Position numbers and translations under genes: made by a program. Of a stretch of DNA of 64,000 bases, positions 37,907 to 49,429 are shown in pieces. Under the pieces are notes generated by a model. That model worked only from the letters and a program-made list of their open reading frames with translations. It searched no databases and had not been told where the DNA came from. The DNA is taken from the NCBI RefSeq assembly GCF_001969855.1, contig NZ_MRBL01000007.1, positions 1-64,000 of the forward strand. Reading direction: 5' to 3'. The stretch's first letter is position 1, and each line of letters starts with the position of its first letter. Source of the stretch: Bacillus haynesii (GTDB lineage: Bacteria; Bacillota; Bacilli; Bacillales; Bacillaceae).

Positions 37907-39274
37907 TTACACATCAAAAGGCAGCGTGATGATAAATTCGCTTCCTTTCGGGGTTCTGTTTTTTACCGCAATCTGACCGCCATGAAGCTCGACGATTTCT
38001 TTCGCGATGGCCAGGCCCAGCCCGGTACCGCCGGTTTGTCTGGATCTCGACTTATCGATCCGGTAAAAGCGCTCAAAAATATAATCCCGTTCTTCTTCCG
38101 GAATGCCGCAGCCTTCGTCCGCTACCATAATCTTGACCTGGTCCTCTAATTTTGATGCGGTGACGGCCGCTGTTGAATCGGGCTCGGAGTATTGGCGGGC
38201 GTTGTTCAGCAAATTTGAGATCACTTGTGAAAAGCGGACCTCATCGACTGTGACATATAGATCCGTCGGGATGTCGAACGAAAGGCTGATTCGTTTTTCC
38301 GAAAAAGCGACCGCCGCTTTTTGAACTTCTTTTTTCACGAATGTGTATAGGTGAATCTGTTTCTTCCTGATTTGAAATCCGGGCTGTTTCAGTTTTGTCA
38401 GCAAAAATAAATCGTCAACAAGGGTGTTTAAATTGTCCGCTTCCTCTTGGATGATCGACAAGTACTGATTTCTGGCTTGTGGTTCGAGCTTATCTCTCAT
38501 CGCGACATCTGTGTAGCCTTTTATATATGTAATTGGAGTCCGCAGCTCATGAGCGACGCTTGACAGAAAATCGTTTCGTTCTTTTTGAAGCCTGCTGAGA
38601 TTTGAGGAAAGGCTTTCGATCGATGCGGCGAGCTCACCGAGTTCATCATTCCTTTTGATATCAAGCGGAATCGAAGCTTGACCGTTTTTGATGCTTTCGG
38701 TTGCCTTCTTCAGTTTAATAATCGGCTTCGCTAAAACACGGCTGAACCAAAGAATAGCTGCGACCGTTAAGACGCCGGTTAAGCCGAAGCTGAGGAAAAA
38801 CCGCTTCGTAAGGCTTGCCACCAAGGCTTTTATCGAGGAGGTCTCCAAATACATGAAGACGTAGCCGGCCGTTTCCCGTCCGTTCATGATCGGACTGATC
38901 GTACAAATGTACTTTGATGTATTCCAATGGGAAGATAAAGCGGTCCCTTTCCTCGGAATGTTTTTTTCTTCGAAATGAAGGTGTTCCGTCATGTCTCCCG
39001 AGGCAGACTGCGCCAATACGCGTCTATTTTGGTCCGTGATGATCACGTTTGTCCGGGCTTCGGTTTCCATCAGGGTGACGTGGTCTATCGTCCTTTTGTC
39101 AAAATGCTTTTCGAGTACGTCTCTGTGGCTGTTGCCCCTTAGTTGAAGCGCGCGGATTTCTTCATTTATTCTCGTGTTGACAATCGTTGTATACAGCGCG
39201 GCAAAAAGGATGGCTTCGATGAAAAGGATTAAAATGAAAAATGAACCTGCGAGCTTAAATGAAATCTTTTTCAT
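37907..39274 (-). CDS. Sensor histidine kinase of a probable metal-responsive two-component system
   Basis: A 455-residue membrane kinase: first membrane segment (residues about 8-30), an extracellular sensor domain of about 140 residues, second segment (about 170-190), a HAMP domain (SRVLAKPIIKLKKATESIKNG), the H-box SSVAHELRTPITYIKGY with the phosphorylated His near 255, the N-box SNLLNNARQYS and ATP boxes DEGCGIPEEE and GGTGLGLAI. Start ATG 39274 overlaps the stop of the response-regulator gene (ATGA), so expression is coupled. A longer frame to 39298 is open. The sensor domain is not rich in His or Met, so the ligand cannot be told. Confidence 0.9.
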   Translation of the reverse strand: MKKISFKLAGSFFILILFIEAILFAALYTTIVNTRINEEIRALQLRGNSHRDVLEKHFDKRTIDHVTLMETEARTNVIITDQNRRVLAQSASGDMTEHLHFEEKNIPRKGTALSSHWNTSKYICTISPIMNGRETAGYVFMYLETSSIKALVASLTKRFFLSFGLTGVLTVAAILWFSRVLAKPIIKLKKATESIKNGQASIPLDIKRNDELGELAASIESLSSNLSRLQKERNDFLSSVAHELRTPITYIKGYTDVAMRDKLEPQARNQYLSIIQEEADNLNTLVDDLFLLTKLKQPGFQIRKKQIHLYTFVKKEVQKAAVAFSEKRISLSFDIPTDLYVTVDEVRFSQVISNLLNNARQYSEPDSTAAVTASKLEDQVKIMVADEGCGIPEEERDYIFERFYRIDKSRSRQTGGTGLGLAIAKEIVELHGGQIAVKNRTPKGSEFIITLPFDV

Positions 39275-39945
39275 GCTCCGGTTCCTTTGCTTGTCCATTT
39301 GTAGCCGACGCCGTAGACGGTTTGGAGATGGTCTTCAACCGGAAAGCCCGCTTTTTTCAATCGGTTTCGCAAATTTCTCATGTGCGAATCGATGGTACGG
39401 GGCTCGATATCAGAGTTGAATCCCCAAATGTTCTCAATCAATTGGTCTCTCGAAAGCACTTGATCCATGTGGTTTAAGAGTGTTCCGAGCAGATCGAATT
39501 CACTTGGCGTAATGCCGATTTCCCGGTGGTTGACATGCAGGGTATGATGCTGTTTATTCCAGATTAAACCGCAGAACCGGATTTCATGAAACCGGCGGGT
39601 GCGGCGCAGGACCGCTTCTATTCTGGCAAGCAGCACTTTTTCGCTGAACGGTTTTGTTAAATAATCGTCTGCACCGCATTTCAGTCCGCGCACGATGTCA
39701 TCCTGCCCGTTTTTTGCCGTCAGCATGATAATCGGAACGCTTGTCAATCTTCGGATCTCTTGGCAAACCATCCATCCGTCCATTTCAGGCATCATAATAT
39801 CGAGGATGACAAGATCGAAATTGCGCATTCTTATTAAATCCAGGGCTTCTTTTCCGGTGGCAGCTTTTGTGCACGAATAATGTTCTAAATAAAGCTCCAG
39901 CAGATCGAGCATCCGGTTTTCATCATCGACAAGCAGCACGTTCAA
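39271..39945 (-). CDS. OmpR-family response regulator
   Basis: A 224-residue response regulator. The receiver domain has the acidic pair VDDENR near residues 6-9, the phosphorylated Asp in LVILDIMMPE near residue 52, and the conserved Thr and Lys (MLTAKNG, YLTKPF). The C-terminal winged helix ends in IEPRTIDSHMRNLRNRLKK and VYGVGYKW. It starts at TTG 39945 after GAGGTG. First gene of the three-gene unit with the kinase and the His-rich lipoprotein, which is a likely target. A CsoR-like palindrome lies about 50 bases upstream. Confidence 0.92.
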   Translation of the reverse strand: MNVLLVDDENRMLDLLELYLEHYSCTKAATGKEALDLIRMRNFDLVILDIMMPEMDGWMVCQEIRRLTSVPIIMLTAKNGQDDIVRGLKCGADDYLTKPFSEKVLLARIEAVLRRTRRFHEIRFCGLIWNKQHHTLHVNHREIGITPSEFDLLGTLLNHMDQVLSRDQLIENIWGFNSDIEPRTIDSHMRNLRNRLKKAGFPVEDHLQTVYGVGYKWTSKGTGA

Positions 39946-39991
39946 TGTTTTAGCACCTCTTTAGTCAAAATATAAGTCCGCTATTTTAAAA

Positions 39992-40012
39992 ATATACCCT
40001 ATGAGGGTATAT
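39992..40012 (-). promoter_or_regulatory. Palindrome resembling a CsoR copper-repressor operator
   Basis: ATATACCCT (39992-40000), centre ATG, AGGGTATAT (40004-40012). The core ATACCC-N5-GGGTAT matches the shape of operators bound by CsoR in B. subtilis (copZA promoter). It lies in the gap between yhjR and the response-regulator gene, 47 bases before that gene's start and in promoter position for the operon running leftward. A terminator is less likely, because no T tract follows the downstream arm directly on the minus strand except TATTTTT; that possibility remains. Confidence 0.55.
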
Positions 40013-40035
40013 TGATCAAGGCGGGACGACCCGGA

Positions 40036-40476
40036 TCACCTCTTTGACAAGAAGTATAAAAACCAGACTGCATGGTTTTGTTCGTCAGCTGCCGCCCGCT
40101 TGAACGCCTCCCGTATCGTCCGGTCTTTGACATAGTCTGCGATGTCCAAGTAAAAATCGACCGTTTCCTGCTCATCTTTAAATGCGGACTCCAGCGCGTA
40201 CCGAAACTGTTCCGGACAAGGTTCCGTAATGGAAATGTCAGGATTTCGACCGGTAAGAGACGTATAAAATGTTAGGAACGCATTAAAGTGGCGGATTTCG
40301 TCTTGTCTGATTTCTAAAATTTGCTGTTTTGTTTTGGAGTCCGGGGCCTTTTGTGCGATTTTTTGATAGCAGACAACCGCGCTGTGCTCTCCGTTTACCG
40401 CTTTTTCAAGATTTTTGATCAGCCTGTCGTTTTGCCTGGCGGGATAGGCGGGATGATGCGATTGAACATACCACAT
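40036..40476 (-). CDS. yhjR: Ferritin-like protein YhjR
   Basis: A 146-residue four-helix ferritin-like (rubrerythrin-type) protein. Metal-ligand candidates occur in the paired motifs EHSAVVCYQKIAQ (residue about 31), EIRQDEIRHFNAF (about 58), DEQETVDFYLDIA (about 104) and AADEQNHAVWFLYF (about 135), which is the usual two ExxH arrangement. It is the B. subtilis yhjR homologue, which in that species sits beside yhjQ just before addB; here yhjQ is missing and a two-component system lies downstream. GAGGTGA precedes ATG 40476; a GTG at 40485 is part of the ribosome site. Confidence 0.88.
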   Translation of the reverse strand: MWYVQSHHPAYPARQNDRLIKNLEKAVNGEHSAVVCYQKIAQKAPDSKTKQQILEIRQDEIRHFNAFLTFYTSLTGRNPDISITEPCPEQFRYALESAFKDEQETVDFYLDIADYVKDRTIREAFKRAAADEQNHAVWFLYFLSKR

Positions 40477-40680
40477 GTTTTTCACCTCAACGTCTTATAT
40501 TTTGTTGTCCTGTCATTATATGTAAGTATCGGCTTGCGTGTGCCTATGGAAAGGGCGCATCTCGAACATGTGTCAAAATGGTGTGGGGTGAGCGCAATCT
40601 ATTTTAAAAAAATGAAGTTTGACGTAAAATGGTTGTTAGTGCCGAATTGGTGACATACATATCAAAATGGAGTGAGACTA

Positions 40681-41475
40681 TTGAAAAAGACAATATTGAC
40701 GGCCATGGCTGTATTGATGTCGGTTGTTTTGTTCGCCGGCTGCCAAGCGGAAAAAGGGGGATCAGCCAAGGGGCAGTCTGAAAAAGTTCAAATTACGGTT
40801 TCTGCGGCTGCGAGTCTCAAGGATGTATTAACAGAACTTTCCTCCGTATATGAGAAAGATCATCCGAATGTCTCTATAAAGTTTAATTTTGGTTCATCGG
40901 GTGCATTGCAGCAGCAGATCGAACAGGGCGCTCCGGCTGATTTATTTTTTTCTGCTGCTGAAGACAAATTTAATAGAGTGGTTGATCAAGGTTTAATTGA
41001 CAAAAAAGACTCTGTCAAGCTGGTCGAAAACAGTCTGGTGCTGATCGTTCCGAAAGGGAAAAATCAGCATGTCAACAGCTTCAAAGATTTGGCCGATGAC
41101 AAAGTCGAAAAGCTTGCGGTCGGCAAACCTGAATCAGTGCCAGCCGGAAAATACGCAAAAGAAACGTTGACGAACCTTGACGTATGGTCTAAAGTGCAAT
41201 CTAAAATCGTCTACTGCAAAGATGTAAGGCAGGTTCTTTCTTATATCGAAACAGGCAACGCGGATGCCGGAATCGTTTACCGGACGGACGCCCTTTCATC
41301 AGATCAGGTCGAGACCGTAGAGACGGCGAAAAGCGATCTGCATACACCGATTGTCTATCCGCTCGGAATTGTAAAAAATACAAAGCACAGGGAACAGTCT
41401 GAGGAATTTTATCAATTCCTGCAAAGTGACCAAGCCGTTAAGGCAATGGAAAAGTACGGATTTAAGAAGGGCTGA
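40681..41475 (+). CDS. modA: Molybdate ABC importer, binding lipoprotein ModA
   Basis: A 264-residue molybdate-binding lipoprotein. It has a signal with lipobox LFAGC (Cys near residue 22) and the ModA body: VSAAASLKDVLTELSSVYEK, FNFGSSGALQQQIEQGAPADLFFSA, AVGKPESVPAGKYAKETL and NADAGIVYRTDA. These are the classic oxyanion-binding segments. Start is TTG 40681 after GGAGTGAG; a GTG at 40672 lies within the ribosome site. modB follows after eight bases. Confidence 0.92.
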   Translation: MKKTILTAMAVLMSVVLFAGCQAEKGGSAKGQSEKVQITVSAAASLKDVLTELSSVYEKDHPNVSIKFNFGSSGALQQQIEQGAPADLFFSAAEDKFNRVVDQGLIDKKDSVKLVENSLVLIVPKGKNQHVNSFKDLADDKVEKLAVGKPESVPAGKYAKETLTNLDVWSKVQSKIVYCKDVRQVLSYIETGNADAGIVYRTDALSSDQVETVETAKSDLHTPIVYPLGIVKNTKHREQSEEFYQFLQSDQAVKAMEKYGFKKG

Positions 41476-41483
41476 CCTCCGTT

Positions 41484-42140
41484 ATGCTTGAGGAATTCTT
41501 TTCCCCAATTGAAATTTCCATCCAAGTAGCAACCGCAGCGGGTATCATCGCCGTTTTGTTTGGAACTGCTGCAGCGAGGCTCCTGGCGAACAGAAACTTT
41601 AAAGGCAAGTCCGTTATCGAGACGGTGATGATGCTGCCGCTCGTTCTGCCGCCGACCGTTGTCGGATTCTTTTTAATTGTGATCTTCGGAAGGCAGAGCG
41701 TGATCGGACGTTTGATTGAAGATATATTTCAAGCACCGGTTATTTTTACCTGGTGGGCAGCCGTGATCGCCGCGGCGGTTGTAGCGTTCCCGTTAATGTA
41801 TCAATCTGCAAAATCAGGATTTCTGGCTGTTGACCGCGACATTGAGGACGCCGCGAGGGTTGACGGAGCAAACGAATGGAGGGTGTTCCTCTTTGTCACC
41901 GTTCCCCTTGCATCAAACGGAATCATGACGGGGGTTGTGCTCAGCTTTGCGAGAGCGCTTGGCGAGTTTGGCGCAACACTGATGTTTGCAGGGATCATCC
42001 CAGGGGTGACGCAGACGGTGCCGACGGCGATATACTTGGCGATCGATTCGGGGAATATGACGCTGGCATGGATGTGGGTCGCCTCTATCGCGATCATCTC
42101 GTTTTTGATGCTGTTTTTTGTGCAGTTCAAGCAAAAATAG
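41484..42140 (+). CDS. modB: Molybdate ABC importer permease ModB
   Basis: A 218-residue permease with five membrane segments and the EAA-type loop DIEDAARVDGANEWRVFLFVTVPLA near residues 118-142, followed by LSFARALGEFGATLMFAG, a ModB/CysT signature. It pairs with ModA. There is no modC ATPase gene here, as in the B. subtilis yvgL-yvgM pair, so an ATPase from elsewhere must be used. A terminator follows at once. Confidence 0.92.
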   Translation: MLEEFFSPIEISIQVATAAGIIAVLFGTAAARLLANRNFKGKSVIETVMMLPLVLPPTVVGFFLIVIFGRQSVIGRLIEDIFQAPVIFTWWAAVIAAAVVAFPLMYQSAKSGFLAVDRDIEDAARVDGANEWRVFLFVTVPLASNGIMTGVVLSFARALGEFGATLMFAGIIPGVTQTVPTAIYLAIDSGNMTLAWMWVASIAIISFLMLFFVQFKQK

Positions 42141-42173
42141 CCGTATGGGGTGCAAGTGCTCATACGGTTTTTT
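42141..42173 (+). terminator. Terminator of modAB
   Basis: CCGTATG (42141-42147) pairs with CATACGG (42161-42167), with a T tract behind it, directly after the modB stop. Confidence 0.85.
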
Positions 42174-42249
42174 CCCAGTTTTGGAGAATGGTTATTTTGC
42201 AGATGTTTCGATAGAATAAAGAGTAAGAAACAGAAAGGAGACGGGCTTA

Positions 42250-45200
42250 GTGGGAGCAGTATTTTTATCAGGCAGATCCGGGAGTGGGAAAACGACCTTT
42301 ATCCTGAATGAAATCAGGGAAAAACTTCGTGATGAACCGCTCGGAAAACCGATCATTTTTCTAGTCCCGGATCAAATGACGTTTTTAATGGAATACGAGC
42401 TTAGCAAAACACCCGATTTGGGCGGAACCATCCGCGCCCAGGTGTACAGTTTTTCAAGGCTTGCCTGGCGAGTGCTCCAACATACCGGAGGCATGAACCG
42501 GCCGTTTCTGACGGGAACGGGCATTCAGATGCTGCTGCGGAGACTGATTGAAGAGCATAAGGGCGAGTTTAAAGTCTATCAAAATGCAAGCGATAAAAGC
42601 GGATTTACGGAGCAGGTGGAACGGATGCTGACCGAATTTAAACGGCACTGTCTGCCGCCTGAAAGCATCCGGGACATGTTGGAAGGGACGGGCAAGTCGG
42701 AATACGAAGATGAACGGATTCTTTCCGATAAATTGCACGACTTATATATTTTGTACAGCAAGCTTGAGGAAAATCTGGAGAATCAATATGTTCAATCAGA
42801 AGATTATCTGACGCTTTTAGCCGAGCAGATTCCGTATGCGGATGAGATTAGAAACGCTGCCGTTTATGTGGACGGATTTCATCAATTTACGCCTCAGGAG
42901 ATGAGCGTACTCGAACAGCTGATGGTACATGCGGAAGAGATCACGTTTTCGCTGACGGCGGATAAGCCGTTTATAGCCAATAGCCCGAACGATCTCCATC
43001 TGTTCAGGATGACCGGGAAGGCGTACTATGACCTTTACCAGAAGGCGAAGGAACTTGGCCTTGATCCGTCTGAAGTGCGGCTGGAAGAGACGAAACGGCA
43101 CCAGCATCATCCGGAGCTTCAGCATCTTGAACGCTATTTTGACGAACGACCTGCAAAACCGTATCCCGGACGGACGGAATCGCTCCGTATCATGCAGGCG
43201 TCGAACAGAAGAACCGAGATTGAAGGAATTGCGCGCGAGATTCATTCTTTAATCCGCCAGGGCCGTTTCCGGCTTAGGGATATCGCCGTTATCGCCCGCA
43301 ATGTCGAAGATTATAAAGATACAATAAAAGAAGTTTTTAAAGACTGCGAACTTCCTTTTTTCATAGACGGCAAGGAATCGATGCAAAATCATCCGCTTAT
43401 TGAACTGATCCGTTCGACGCTTGATATCATTAAAGGAAACTGGCGGTATGAAGCGGTGTTCCGCTGTGTTAAAACGGAACTTTTATTCCCGGAAGGACAG
43501 CCGAAGGAACGGCTGCGCGAACAGATTGACCAGCTTGAAAACTACTGTATTGCGTATGGCATTAAAGGAGACAGATGGACAAGCAAAGATCCGTTTGTTT
43601 ACAGAAGATACGCTTCACTGGATGAGGATTTTGCCAAGACAGACAAAGAGATTGAAACGGAAAATATGCTCAATGAACTAAAGAGTTGGATTGTTCCGCC
43701 GATCCACAGGCTGCAGAAGCGCTTGAAAAAAGCTGAAACAGTCAGGGAAATGGCCGAAGCCGTTTACCTTTATCTTGAAGAAGCCGATGTTCCGATGAAG
43801 CTTGAACAGGAAAGGCGGCTGGCCGAAGAAAGCGGAACGATTGCCGAGTCGCGCCAGCATGAGCAAGTATGGGATGCCGTGATTCAACTGTTGGACGAGT
43901 TTGTTGAAATGATGGGCACAGAGCGGATATCGTTTGCTTTATTTCAGCAAATGATCGAAACCGGATTGGAGTCTTTGAAATTCGCGCTGATTCCGCCCGC
44001 ACTTGATCAAGTGTTTATCGGCAATATGGACCTTTCAAGGATGTACGGCACGAAATGCACATTTCTCATCGGTGTAAACGACGGCATACTTCCGGCGAGG
44101 CCTACGGATGACGGCGTGCTTTCAGACGATGACCGGGAGTGGCTGAAACGAAACGGTGTACAGCTTGCGGCAACAGGGCGAGAGCAGCTCTTGGACGAGA
44201 GTTTTCTGATCTATATGACGCTTTCAAGTCCGTCTGAAAAGCTATATGTCTCCTATCCGATCGCGGATTCGGAAGGGAAGACGCTGCTTCCTTCAACAGT
44301 GGTGAAACGTCTGAATGAAATGTTCCCGGATGGCGAAGAAAAGATGCTGATTCATGAACCCGAGCAGCTGGACGATGATGCCCAGCTTGAATTTCTCGTG
44401 AATAAAGGCGCCGCCTTGAGCCATTTGGCAGGGCAGCTCGGCATCTGGACGAGGCAGTATGCGATCAGCGATGTATGGTGGAGTACATACAACTTTTTAA
44501 TGAATGAGCCTGACCGCATCTTTTCTCAAAACATCCTGTCTAGCCTGTTTTTCAGAAACAAGGTTGAAAACTTGAACCGGCATGTGAGCCGCGATTTGTA
44601 CGGGGAGCACATTCAGGGAAGCGTGTCGCGGATGGAGACGTTCAAAGCCTGTCCATTTTCCCATTTTGCTTCGCACGGTTTAAAGCTGAAGGAACGCCAA
44701 TTTTTCAAGCTTGAAGCACCGGATATCGGTCAGCTGTTCCACTCGGCGCTGAAGCTGATTTCAGACCGGCTTCACGAGCTTAAACTGGATTGGCGCGACT
44801 TAACGAAAGCCCAATGCGAGACTTTGTCAAGCGATGCAGTTGAACGGCTCGCGCCAAAACTGCAAAAGGAGATTCTGCTCAGCTCGAACCGTCATCATTA
44901 TGTGAAGCAGAAGCTGCAAAAAATCATTGCCAGGGTATCGGGCATTTTAAGTGAGCATGCAAAAGCAAGCGGATTTGCTCCCGTCGGCATAGAGCTCGGA
45001 TTCGGAGGGAAAGGTCCGCTTCCTCCAATGCGTTTTACACTGAAGAACGGCTGCACGATGGAGCTTGTCGGCCGGATCGACAGAGTGGATAAAGCGGAGA
45101 GCTCAAAAGGGCTGCTGCTTAGGATTGTCGACTATAAATCAAGCGATAAAGGCCTCGATTTGGCCGAGGTCTATTACGGTCTTGCCCTGCAAATGCTGAC

Positions 45201-45750
45201 ATATCTCGATTTGTCGATCACGCATTCAACCGATTGGCTCGGAATGAAAGCATCCCCGGCAGGCGTGCTCTATTTTCATGTGCACGATCCGATGATCCAG
45301 GCTTCGGTGCCGCTCGGCCTTGATGAAATAGAAAAAGAGATTTTCAAAAAGTTCAAGATGAAAGGGCTGCTCTTGGGAGACCAGGAAGCGGTCAAGCTGA
45401 TGGACACCACACTGGAACAAGGCAGGTCGAACATGATCAGCGCCGGTTTGAAAAAAGACGGTTCGCTCCGTTCGGATTCTGACGTTGTTGCAGAAGAGGA
45501 TTTTCATGTATTGAGGCGCCATATCCGCCGGACATTTCAGCAGGCCGGCGAGGAGATCACAGACGGCAAAGTGTCGATCGAGCCTTACAAGCTAAAAGAC
45601 CGGACACCGTGCACATATTGTTCGTACCGGTCATTCTGCCAGTTTGACGAATCGCTTGAGGAAAATGAATACCGGATATTAAAACCCGAAAAAGACAACG
45701 TGATCTTGGAGCGGCTGAAAAAGGAGGATGAGGCAGATGGAGATTTCTAA
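42250..45750 (+). CDS. addB: ATP-dependent helicase/nuclease subunit AddB
   Basis: The second subunit of AddAB, the Gram-positive counterpart of RecBCD, which processes double-strand breaks and responds to Chi. The 1166-residue protein has a Walker A at the N-terminus ([11 protein letters not shown], residues 8-18). Its C-terminal nuclease domain has [12 protein letters not shown] near 965. The iron-sulfur cysteines lie in FKACPFSHF near 799 and [10 protein letters not shown] near 1120. It starts at GTG 42250 with AAAGGAG about ten bases upstream. addA begins inside its last codons. Confidence 0.96.
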   Translation: MGAVFLSGRSGSGKTTFILNEIREKLRDEPLGKPIIFLVPDQMTFLMEYELSKTPDLGGTIRAQVYSFSRLAWRVLQHTGGMNRPFLTGTGIQMLLRRLIEEHKGEFKVYQNASDKSGFTEQVERMLTEFKRHCLPPESIRDMLEGTGKSEYEDERILSDKLHDLYILYSKLEENLENQYVQSEDYLTLLAEQIPYADEIRNAAVYVDGFHQFTPQEMSVLEQLMVHAEEITFSLTADKPFIANSPNDLHLFRMTGKAYYDLYQKAKELGLDPSEVRLEETKRHQHHPELQHLERYFDERPAKPYPGRTESLRIMQASNRRTEIEGIAREIHSLIRQGRFRLRDIAVIARNVEDYKDTIKEVFKDCELPFFIDGKESMQNHPLIELIRSTLDIIKGNWRYEAVFRCVKTELLFPEGQPKERLREQIDQLENYCIAYGIKGDRWTSKDPFVYRRYASLDEDFAKTDKEIETENMLNELKSWIVPPIHRLQKRLKKAETVREMAEAVYLYLEEADVPMKLEQERRLAEESGTIAESRQHEQVWDAVIQLLDEFVEMMGTERISFALFQQMIETGLESLKFALIPPALDQVFIGNMDLSRMYGTKCTFLIGVNDGILPARPTDDGVLSDDDREWLKRNGVQLAATGREQLLDESFLIYMTLSSPSEKLYVSYPIADSEGKTLLPSTVVKRLNEMFPDGEEKMLIHEPEQLDDDAQLEFLVNKGAALSHLAGQLGIWTRQYAISDVWWSTYNFLMNEPDRIFSQNILSSLFFRNKVENLNRHVSRDLYGEHIQGSVSRMETFKACPFSHFASHGLKLKERQFFKLEAPDIGQLFHSALKLISDRLHELKLDWRDLTKAQCETLSSDAVERLAPKLQKEILLSSNRHHYVKQKLQKIIARVSGILSEHAKASGFAPVGIELGFGGKGPLPPMRFTLKNGCTMELVGRIDRVDKAESSKGLLLRIVDYKSSDKGLDLAEVYYGLALQMLTYLDLSITHSTDWLGMKASPAGVLYFHVHDPMIQASVPLGLDEIEKEIFKKFKMKGLLLGDQEAVKLMDTTLEQGRSNMISAGLKKDGSLRSDSDVVAEEDFHVLRRHIRRTFQQAGEEITDGKVSIEPYKLKDRTPCTYCSYRSFCQFDESLEENEYRILKPEKDNVILERLKKEDEADGDF

Positions 45751-48700
45751 ACCGAAGGGCAGCACTTGGACTGATGACCAGTGGAAGGCGATCGTCTCAT
45801 CCGGCCGGGACATTTTAGTCGCGGCAGCGGCCGGTTCAGGAAAAACGGCCGTGCTGGTTGAACGGATCATTCGGAAAATAACGGATCAGGAACGTCCGGT
45901 TGATGTCGACAGGCTGCTCGTCGTCACCTTTACGAATGCATCTGCGGCTGAAATGAAGCACAGGATCGGCGAAGCGCTCGAAAAAGAGCTTGCCGAAAAT
46001 CCGGGATCGCTTCATTTGCGCAGACAGCTTGCTTTATTAAATAAAGCGAGCATATCAACATTGCACTCATTCTGTCTTCAAGTCATCCGCAAATACTATT
46101 ATTTGATCGATGTTGATCCGGCTTTCCGGATCGCCGATCAGACGGAAGGCGAGCTGCTAGGCGATGAGGTGTTGGATGAACTGTTTGAAGAAGAATACAA
46201 AAAGCAAGATCCGGCCTTTTTCGAACTTGTGGACAGATATACGACAGACCGTCATGACCTCGATTTGCAGCATCTTGTCAAGCGGGTCTACGAGTTTTCC
46301 CGCTCGCATCCCGATCCGGAGGGCTGGCTTCGCACATTTGTTGATCTGTATGATGCGGCTTCAGATACGAAAGTTGAGGCTCTGCCGTTTTATTCTTACA
46401 TTAAAGAAGACATCGCACTCGTTCTGGAAGGTATGCGGCAAAAGCTGACGCGTGCGCTTGATTTGACAAAACAGCCCGGGGGGCCTGCTCCGCGTGCCGA
46501 AAATTTCCTCGATGATTTAGCGCAGATTGACAGGCTAATTCAGCAGCAGAATGATTTTTCGGCCCTGCATGAGCTTGTACCTGCCGTTTCGTTTCAAAGA
46601 TTGAAGCCGTGCAAGGGAGATGAGTACGATCCTCGCTTGATTGATGAGGCGGCAGACCTTCGCAACAGTGCGAAAAAGCAGCTTGAAAAGCTGAAAAGCG
46701 ATTATTTTACGCGCACTCCCGAGCAGCACCTTGAGAGCCTGAGGGAAATGAAGCCGGTCATTCAGACGCTCGTCCAGCTCGTACTGGAGTATGGCAAGCG
46801 GTTTGCGGAAGCGAAAAAGGAAAAAGCGATCGTCGATTTCTCAGACCTTGAACACGACTGCCTTGCGATTTTATCCGGGAAAAACGAAGCGGGCGAGGCT
46901 GTGCCGAGCGAAGCGGCGAAGTTTTACCGCCATCAGTTCCACGAAGTGCTTGTTGATGAATATCAGGATACGAACCTGGTCCAGGAAGCGATTTTAAAGC
47001 TCGTCGCCAAAGAGGAGCATGAGGGGAACCTGTTTATGGTGGGCGATGTTAAGCAGTCGATTTACCGCTTTCGCCTCGCTGAGCCGCTTTTGTTCCTCTC
47101 AAAATATAAACGCTTTACAGACGATGGCTCGGGTTCCGGCCAAAAAATCGATTTAAATAAAAACTTCAGAAGCCGTTCAGATATTTTGGACAGCACGAAC
47201 TTTTTATTCAAACAGCTCATGGGAGAAAAAGTCGGGGAAGTCGAATATGACGAACAAGCCGAATTGAAGCTCGGCGCGGCTTATCCGCCGAACGAAGCGA
47301 CAAAAACGGAGCTTCTGCTCATCGAAAACCAGAGCGGCGCGCCGGATGAAGAGGATGAAGAGCTTGAGGCGGTCCAGCTTGAAGCAAGAGCGATGGCCGG
47401 ACAAATCCGCAGGCTGATTACAGAAAAATTTCAAGTATATGATGCCAAAGCGAAAGCGTCACGGAACATCCAGTACCGTGATATCGTGGTGCTTTTACGG
47501 TCGATGCCTTGGGCGCCGCAAATTATGGACGAGTTTAAACAGCAGGGGATTCCCGTATACGCGAACCTCTCAACGGGTTATTTTGAAGCGACAGAAGTAT
47601 CGGTCACACTGTCTTTATTAAAAATCATCGATAATGCCTATCAGGACATCCCGCTTGCATCCGTTCTCAGATCCCCTGTTGTGGGTCTTGACGAAAATGA
47701 GCTTTCCTTGATCAGAATCAAGGATAAAAAAGCGCCGTTTTACGAAGCGGTGAAAGTATATCTTGCTGCAGCAGACGGCGATGAGAGGCTCAGCGAAAAG
47801 CTTCGCCGCTTTGACGGCTTTCTCAAAAAGTGGAGGGCGTATGCGAAAAACCACTCTGTGGCAGAGCTGATCTGGGAAATCTACCGGGATACGAAGTATG
47901 TGGATTATGTCGGCGGAATGCCGGGCGGAAAACAGCGGCAGGCCAATTTGCGCGCGCTTTACGACAGGGCGAGATCCTATGAAGCGACATCATTCCGCGG
48001 CTTGTTCCGCTTTTTAAGATTTATTGAGCGGATGCAGGAGCGGGGGGATGACCTCGGTACGGCAAGAGCTCTGAGCGAACAGGAAGACGTTGTTCGGCTG
48101 ATGACGATCCACTCAAGCAAAGGGCTTGAATTTCCTGTCGTATTTACCGCCGGTCTCGGACGGAATTTTAATATGATGGACTTGAACAAATCTTATCTGC
48201 TGGATAAAGAGCTCGGTTTCGGAACGAAGTTTATCCATCCGAAGTGGCGGATCAGCTATCCGACGCTGCCGCTGATCGCCATGAAGAAAAAGCTTCGCCG
48301 CGAGCTTTTATCAGAGGAGCTGCGCGTCTTGTATGTCGCCCTTACCCGGGCTAAGGAAAAGCTGTACCTGGTCGGGACGGCGAAGGATAAAGAAAAGCTG
48401 CTTGCCGACTGGCGGTCACAAGCGGCCGGGTCTGAGTGGCTGCTCCCGGATTATGAACGGTTTCAGGCGAAATCATACCTGGATTTCATCGGACCTGCTT
48501 TGATGAGACACAGAGATATGGATGAATCCGGCGCACCGCCGGTGATTGATGAGATCCGTGAACATCCGGCGCGCTTTCAGGTCAGCTGGCTGTCCGCAGC
48601 GGATCTTCAAGCTGAGGATATTGATCAAGCCGGTGAAGAAAGACACGGCCGGCTCGCCCAAATTCAAATGGGGCTTCCGATCGATGGTTCGTTTGAGTAT

Positions 48701-49429
48701 GAGCAACAAGTCAGAGAACGGCTGACATGGTTATATCCATACAAAGACGCCGCTAAAGTCCGAACAAAACAGTCTGTCTCAGAAATGAAAAGGCAGAAGG
48801 AATATGAGGATGAGTACGGCGACCGCTCGCTGATTCGCCCATCCCAGGAGGCTTTCCTGTTTAAACGGCCGTCCTTTATGATGGCAAAAGGCCTGACTGC
48901 GGCCGAACGGGGGACGGCGATGCACACCGTTATGCAGCATATTCCGCTGACCCGTACGCCTGAAATGAATGAGCTCAGCGGCCTCCTTGACAGACTTGTT
49001 GAGAAAGAGCTGTTAACAGAAGACCAGCGGGCAGCTATTGAAGAAGACGATATTCTCGCATTCTTTGATACGGAAATCGGACAAAAGCTTCTCGGCGCCC
49101 ACCGTGTCGAACGGGAAGTTCCGTTTAACATGACACTGTCCGCCAAAGATGTTTATCCGGATCTCGAGTCAGCCGATGAACCTGTATTGATACAGGGAAT
49201 TATCGACTGTTTATTCGAGACGGAGGACGGTTTTTACCTTCTTGATTACAAAACCGACCGGATACACGGAAAATACCGGAACGGCTTTGAAGGGGCCGAA
49301 CCAATTTTAAGAAAACGTTACGAAACACAGATTCAGCTTTATGCACGAGCCGTTGAAACGATGATTAAAATGCCGCTCAAAGGGCGTGCGCTGTACTTTT
49401 TTGACGGAGGACACGTGCTCTTATTTTAA
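45737..49429 (+). CDS. addA: ATP-dependent helicase/nuclease subunit AddA
   Basis: A 1230-residue UvrD-type helicase with a RecB-type nuclease. Helicase motifs: Q-motif WTDDQWKAI, Walker [16 protein letters not shown] (about residues 29-43), VDEYQDTN (about 407), [11 protein letters not shown] (about 435), [14 protein letters not shown] (about 785) and [13 protein letters not shown] (about 860). The nuclease motif LLDYKTDRI lies near 1170. ATG 45737, nine bases after AAGGAGG, is preferred over ATG 45728, which touches the ribosome site. It overlaps addB by 14 bases and is translationally coupled to it. Confidence 0.96.
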   Translation: MEISKPKGSTWTDDQWKAIVSSGRDILVAAAAGSGKTAVLVERIIRKITDQERPVDVDRLLVVTFTNASAAEMKHRIGEALEKELAENPGSLHLRRQLALLNKASISTLHSFCLQVIRKYYYLIDVDPAFRIADQTEGELLGDEVLDELFEEEYKKQDPAFFELVDRYTTDRHDLDLQHLVKRVYEFSRSHPDPEGWLRTFVDLYDAASDTKVEALPFYSYIKEDIALVLEGMRQKLTRALDLTKQPGGPAPRAENFLDDLAQIDRLIQQQNDFSALHELVPAVSFQRLKPCKGDEYDPRLIDEAADLRNSAKKQLEKLKSDYFTRTPEQHLESLREMKPVIQTLVQLVLEYGKRFAEAKKEKAIVDFSDLEHDCLAILSGKNEAGEAVPSEAAKFYRHQFHEVLVDEYQDTNLVQEAILKLVAKEEHEGNLFMVGDVKQSIYRFRLAEPLLFLSKYKRFTDDGSGSGQKIDLNKNFRSRSDILDSTNFLFKQLMGEKVGEVEYDEQAELKLGAAYPPNEATKTELLLIENQSGAPDEEDEELEAVQLEARAMAGQIRRLITEKFQVYDAKAKASRNIQYRDIVVLLRSMPWAPQIMDEFKQQGIPVYANLSTGYFEATEVSVTLSLLKIIDNAYQDIPLASVLRSPVVGLDENELSLIRIKDKKAPFYEAVKVYLAAADGDERLSEKLRRFDGFLKKWRAYAKNHSVAELIWEIYRDTKYVDYVGGMPGGKQRQANLRALYDRARSYEATSFRGLFRFLRFIERMQERGDDLGTARALSEQEDVVRLMTIHSSKGLEFPVVFTAGLGRNFNMMDLNKSYLLDKELGFGTKFIHPKWRISYPTLPLIAMKKKLRRELLSEELRVLYVALTRAKEKLYLVGTAKDKEKLLADWRSQAAGSEWLLPDYERFQAKSYLDFIGPALMRHRDMDESGAPPVIDEIREHPARFQVSWLSAADLQAEDIDQAGEERHGRLAQIQMGLPIDGSFEYEQQVRERLTWLYPYKDAAKVRTKQSVSEMKRQKEYEDEYGDRSLIRPSQEAFLFKRPSFMMAKGLTAAERGTAMHTVMQHIPLTRTPEMNELSGLLDRLVEKELLTEDQRAAIEEDDILAFFDTEIGQKLLGAHRVEREVPFNMTLSAKDVYPDLESADEPVLIQGIIDCLFETEDGFYLLDYKTDRIHGKYRNGFEGAEPILRKRYETQIQLYARAVETMIKMPLKGRALYFFDGGHVLLF

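Noticed and set aside
40012-40036. The palindrome at 39992-40012 as a simple terminator of yhjR
   Set aside because: It follows yhjR closely and a short T run follows, so this is possible, but the stem is only nine pairs, AT-rich at its ends, and its ATACCC/GGGTAT core fits an operator better; kept as a regulatory site with moderate confidence.
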